Source of the DNA: Candidatus Pseudobacter hemicellulosilyticus
GTDB taxonomy: Bacteria; Bacteroidota; Bacteroidia; Chitinophagales; Chitinophagaceae
Reading direction: 5' to 3'
Assembly (NCBI GenBank): GCA_029202545.1
Contig: CP119311.1
Span: forward strand, 1,364,001 to 1,428,000
Length of the DNA stretch: 64,000 bases
A program made the translations under genes and the position numbers. The notes under the pieces are model-generated. The model had not been told where the DNA came from. It saw only the letters and a list, made by a program, of their open reading frames with translations, and did not search any database. How positions within the stretch are numbered: the first letter of the stretch is position 1; each line of letters begins with the position of its first letter. Positions 62,301-64,000 of this stretch are shown in pieces.

Positions 62301-62499
62301 GGCCTGGGTTATCATTGGTGGTCTGATCAGCTCCCTGTTCCTGACCCTGATCATTGTGCCCGTGATCTACGCCATTTTTGATCATTGGGGCGAAAAGAGA
62401 AGAAATAAGAAAAATGAAAAATCTATAGAAGAACAGCTGACAGAAGACTTCGTCCCGGCTGAGACAGAGGATGGTTTTACGCCGGTGCACGCAGTATAG
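59326..62499 (+). CDS. RND-type multidrug efflux permease (AcrB-like)
   Basis: A 1057-residue protein with twelve membrane helices in two halves. The N-terminus IKRPSIVIVLFTILTLGGLFGY is the classical first helix; the VDDAIVVLENI motif in helix 4 holds D400 and D401, equivalents of the proton-relay pair in AcrB, and FTILGIIMLIGLVCKNAIMIVDFA is helix 10. Both large periplasmic loops are present. It exports drugs, dyes, bile-like or organic compounds by proton antiport. The gap to the adaptor gene is 101 bases; the C-terminal tail is charged and ends TPVHAV. Confidence 0.96.
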   Translation: MKLAEISIKRPSIVIVLFTILTLGGLFGYSLLGYELIPKFDVNVITIVTTYPGASPSEVENTVTKKVEDAVASLENIKKLESKSYESLSMVMINLNSSADADYALNDAQRKINQILKDLPDDIDPPSLNKFSLDDLPILTLSASGKMDETAFFDLVDKRISPVLSRIAGVAQVNLVGGEEREIQVDMDADKLKGYGLSVPQVQQMILGSNLDFPTGSVQTREQSILVRLAGKYKDVEEMRNLVLTSKNGIQVRLRDVADVQDSKKEVEKISRVNQQSSIAVQIQKQSDANAVAVAEDVYKQIAQLEKDYGSVELKLAIANDSTIFTREAADSVVHDLLIAILLVAFVMLFFLHSLRNAIIVMVSIPASLIATFIGMAMFGYTLNLMSLLGLSLVVGILVDDAIVVLENIYRHMEMGKNKVRAAYDGTKEIGFTVTAITLVIVVVFLPIAVSTGLVSNIIKQFCVVVILSTLLSLLSSFTIVPLLSSRFGKVEHFTGKTFFGRIVVGFEKGLTSFTHWITNILTWSLRHKRITLGLVSALFVASLYMVGGGFVGSEFFAKSDRGEFLVTIEMPKDAAIEQTNQMTQRAEDFLRKKVEVVDLITTVGQTSEGLGASQSTAYKSEITVKLVNKKLRQDDSYVYAAKTKRELQQVLVGAKIKTTPIGMLGSPDQAPLALVVTASDLDSAMKFANMALDSLRKIPGATETKLTVEAGNPEISVQVDRDKMSSLGLTLQTVGSTMQTAFNGNTDGKFRAGEYEYDINIRYSEFNRKSIDDVRNLEFVNDQGQTIKLSQFANVVESSGPSQLERRDKSPSVTVQGQTVGRPTGTIAAEWEKSFEKISRPTGVNYVWGGDMENQSEGFGTLGVALLAAILLVYLVMVTLYDSFVTPFVVLFSVPLSFIGALLALGLTNNSLNIFTILGIIMLIGLVCKNAIMIVDFANHRKQAGENTFNALVQANHARLRPILMTTIAMVFGMLPIALASGPGAEWKNGLAWVIIGGLISSLFLTLIIVPVIYAIFDHWGEKRRNKKNEKSIEEQLTEDFVPAETEDGFTPVHAV

Positions 62500-62581
62500 A
62501 TCAGACAGGCAGTACGATAAAAGAAAGGATCTGTCCCCACAGCACGGATTTCATGTTTTACGGTTATTGGTTTTGAAGGGT

Positions 62582-62611
62582 GCCCACCTCTGTTTCAGGG
62601 GTGGGCTTTTT
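62582..62611 (+). terminator. Rho-independent terminator of the efflux operon
   Basis: GCCCACC (62582-62588), 11-base loop, GGTGGGC (62600-62606), then TTTTT. It is 82 bases past the RND stop codon. Confidence 0.78.
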
Positions 62612-62700
62612 GCTTAAAAATGGCCTGTTTCCCCCCAACATTCCCTTTCCTGACCACAATTAATGTTGTAAAAAGAGGTAAGTTCGGAAATTGATACCCG

Positions 62701-63774
62701 ATGAAGCCTGTCAATAAGTATATCGTATTGTTGCATGTAACCGGCAGCCTGCTTTTCCTGAGCCAGCCGATCTGGTTGTCTGCGGGGCCGCCGCCGGGCC
62801 GGCATTTTTTATTTTCGCCGCCCATGCTGCGGGACCTGACGGCCAATGCCCTTATGCTGGCCTTCTTTTACCTGCACTATTTTGTGATCATCCCGCGCCT
62901 GTTCTTCCGGGAGAAATACCTGGTGTATGCGTCCACCATCCTGGCAGGCCTGCTGGTAGTTTGCCTGTTCCCCTCCCTGCTCACCGGCCGCAGTCCTTTT
63001 GCCGTGGGCAGCCCCTCCCTGTCCATGCCCCCGCCATTCCAGCGACCGGGCGGCGGACCGCCACCCAGGATGCGGATGGATTCAGCCGGCTCTTTTTATG
63101 AAGGCATCAAACACCATGTATTCCCTTTTATTGCCGTTGTGTCTTTTTCCCTGCTGCTGCAAATGTGGCGGCGCTGGTACCAGGCGGAAGCCGCCCGCCA
63201 CCAGGCACAGCTGGCCAGTCTCAAAGCACAGATAAACCCTCATTTCCTCTTCAATACCCTGAACAGTATTTATTCCCTGGCGGTGCGCAAAGATGACCGT
63301 ACGGCGGATGCTATTGTCAATCTCTCGGAGCTGATGCGGTATGTACTAACGGATGTAAAAGACAACAGGATCCTGCTGCGTAAAGAACTGGACTATATCC
63401 GCAACTATATAGACCTGCAGCGATCCAGGCTGGGAGATACCGTACGCATACAGTACAGCACAGAAGAGGAGTTCCCGCCAGAGACCCTGATAGCGCCGCT
63501 TATCCTGATCAGTTTTATTGAGAATGCGTTTAAATATGGCGTTAATCCCGATCTGCCTTCTGTGATCAGTATCCAGATACGGGTAAAGGAAGAAGTGTTA
63601 TTGCTGCAGGTACAGAACAACAAAGTGGCGGCCGCCAATGAGCTAAGCTCCAGCGGTATTGGTGTTGAAAATACCAGGGACCGCCTGCTGCTGCTGTATC
63701 CCGGCAAACACCAGCTCAGCCTGTTTGAGACAGACAAAAATTACCAGGTAAATCTTTCAATACAGCTCACATGA
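62701..63774 (+). CDS. LytS-type sensor histidine kinase
   Basis: A 357-residue protein. About four hydrophobic segments in residues 5-155 (IVLLHVTGSLLFLSQPIW; LTANALMLAFFYLHYFVII; YASTILAGLLVVCLFPSLL; VFPFIAVVSFSLLLQMW) are interrupted by a Pro/Gly-rich loop (PPPFQRPGGGPPP). The His-kinase domain has QINPHFLFNTLNSIY with the phosphorylated His at 181, and the ATPase half (LIAPLILISFIENAFKYGV; SGIGVENTRDRLLLLYPG). It acts with the response regulator whose gene overlaps its stop by 4 bases (ATGA). Confidence 0.93.
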   Translation: MKPVNKYIVLLHVTGSLLFLSQPIWLSAGPPPGRHFLFSPPMLRDLTANALMLAFFYLHYFVIIPRLFFREKYLVYASTILAGLLVVCLFPSLLTGRSPFAVGSPSLSMPPPFQRPGGGPPPRMRMDSAGSFYEGIKHHVFPFIAVVSFSLLLQMWRRWYQAEAARHQAQLASLKAQINPHFLFNTLNSIYSLAVRKDDRTADAIVNLSELMRYVLTDVKDNRILLRKELDYIRNYIDLQRSRLGDTVRIQYSTEEEFPPETLIAPLILISFIENAFKYGVNPDLPSVISIQIRVKEEVLLLQVQNNKVAAANELSSSGIGVENTRDRLLLLYPGKHQLSLFETDKNYQVNLSIQLT

Positions 63775-64000
63775 TAACAGCCATTGCTTTGGACGACGAG
63801 CCGCCGGCACTGGAGATCATCAGAGCCTTCTGTGGCCGTATGGAAGATGTGCAGCTGCTGCAGGCATTTACCAGCAGCACGGAAGCTGCCCGCTACCTGG
63901 AGCAGCAGCCGGTAGAGTTGTTATTCCTGGATATCAATATGCCTTCTATCAGTGGCATCGGCTTTTTGAAACAGCTGGATCCCCGGCCCATGGTCATTTT
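63771..64000 (+). CDS. LytTR-family response regulator, N-terminal part (cut by window end)
   Basis: The receiver domain starts MITAIALDDEPPALEIIRAFCGRMEDVQLL; D54 in LLFLDINMP is the phosphoacceptor, and the acidic DD at 9-10 is in place. The frame stays open to base 64000. The DNA-binding domain lies outside the window; a LytTR output is inferred from its pairing with a LytS-type kinase. Start ATG 63771 overlaps the kinase stop. Confidence 0.9.
   Translation, partial: MITAIALDDEPPALEIIRAFCGRMEDVQLLQAFTSSTEAARYLEQQPVELLFLDINMPSISGIGFLKQLDPRPMVI

Noticed and set aside
1..64000. tRNA, rRNA and insertion-sequence transposase genes
   Set aside because: I looked for the usual conserved stems, rRNA signatures and transposase motifs by eye and found none; a covariance search would be needed to exclude tRNA formally.

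Overview
The window looks like chromosomal DNA of a Bacteroidota bacterium, most likely family Chitinophagaceae. The grounds are a SusC/SusD polysaccharide locus, several outer-membrane beta-barrel proteins with an N-terminal carboxypeptidase-regulatory-like domain, a type IX secretion (T9SS) style C-terminal domain, DUF2723, DUF3127 and DUF6377 family proteins, and promoter boxes of the TAnnTTTG type. This placement is inferred from gene content; I saw no rRNA or tRNA gene. Most of the window is around 50-58 % G+C by eye; one AT-rich island stands out at 41.8-43.3 kb.

Layout. 0-9 kb: the C-terminal part of an SNF2-type helicase, two paralogous outer-membrane barrel proteins (1985 and 6245) and a small secreted protein between them. 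9.2-15.2 kb: a surface-structure cluster with a T9SS-like protein, a 1689-residue fibre-like protein built from about 90 decapeptide repeats, and a small basic secreted protein. 15.2-18.2 kb: a TPP riboswitch with its own terminator controls four tightly packed genes (methyltransferase, PurM/HypE-like ATPase, divergent ThiE-like protein, Trm112-like zinc protein). 18-29.5 kb: housekeeping genes (lipid kinase, surE, a DUF2723 membrane protein, cyclophilin, nucleoid-associated protein, an Lrp/EamA pair, DUF3127). 29.5-41.7 kb: two more TonB-dependent or barrel proteins, a CDGSH protein, an ABC exporter, RidA, an M19 dipeptidase, an NHL lipoprotein, an SRPBCC protein and an ASCH-domain protein.

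41.8-43.3 kb: an AT-rich three-gene cassette that reads as a toxin-antitoxin-chaperone (TAC) module (HigB-like, HigA-like, SecB-like) behind a perfect 20-bp palindrome. 43.4-55.2 kb: a starch or maltodextrin utilisation locus: SusR-like regulator, GH31 glucosidase, SusC, SusD, SusE/F-like lipoprotein and GH13 amylase lipoprotein. 55.2-62.5 kb: two TetR regulators and a TolC / membrane-fusion / RND efflux operon. 62.7-64 kb: a LytS-type histidine kinase and a LytTR-type response regulator cut by the window edge.

The points most worth a second look are the TPP-riboswitch operon, whose ThiE-like protein lacks residues expected of a thiamine phosphate synthase; the TAC cassette; a dispersed intergenic repeat with the core GGGACGAACC (seven copies plus one degenerate copy, all outside genes); and the decapeptide fibre protein, in which every linker-to-linker distance is 8 more than a multiple of 10 codons.
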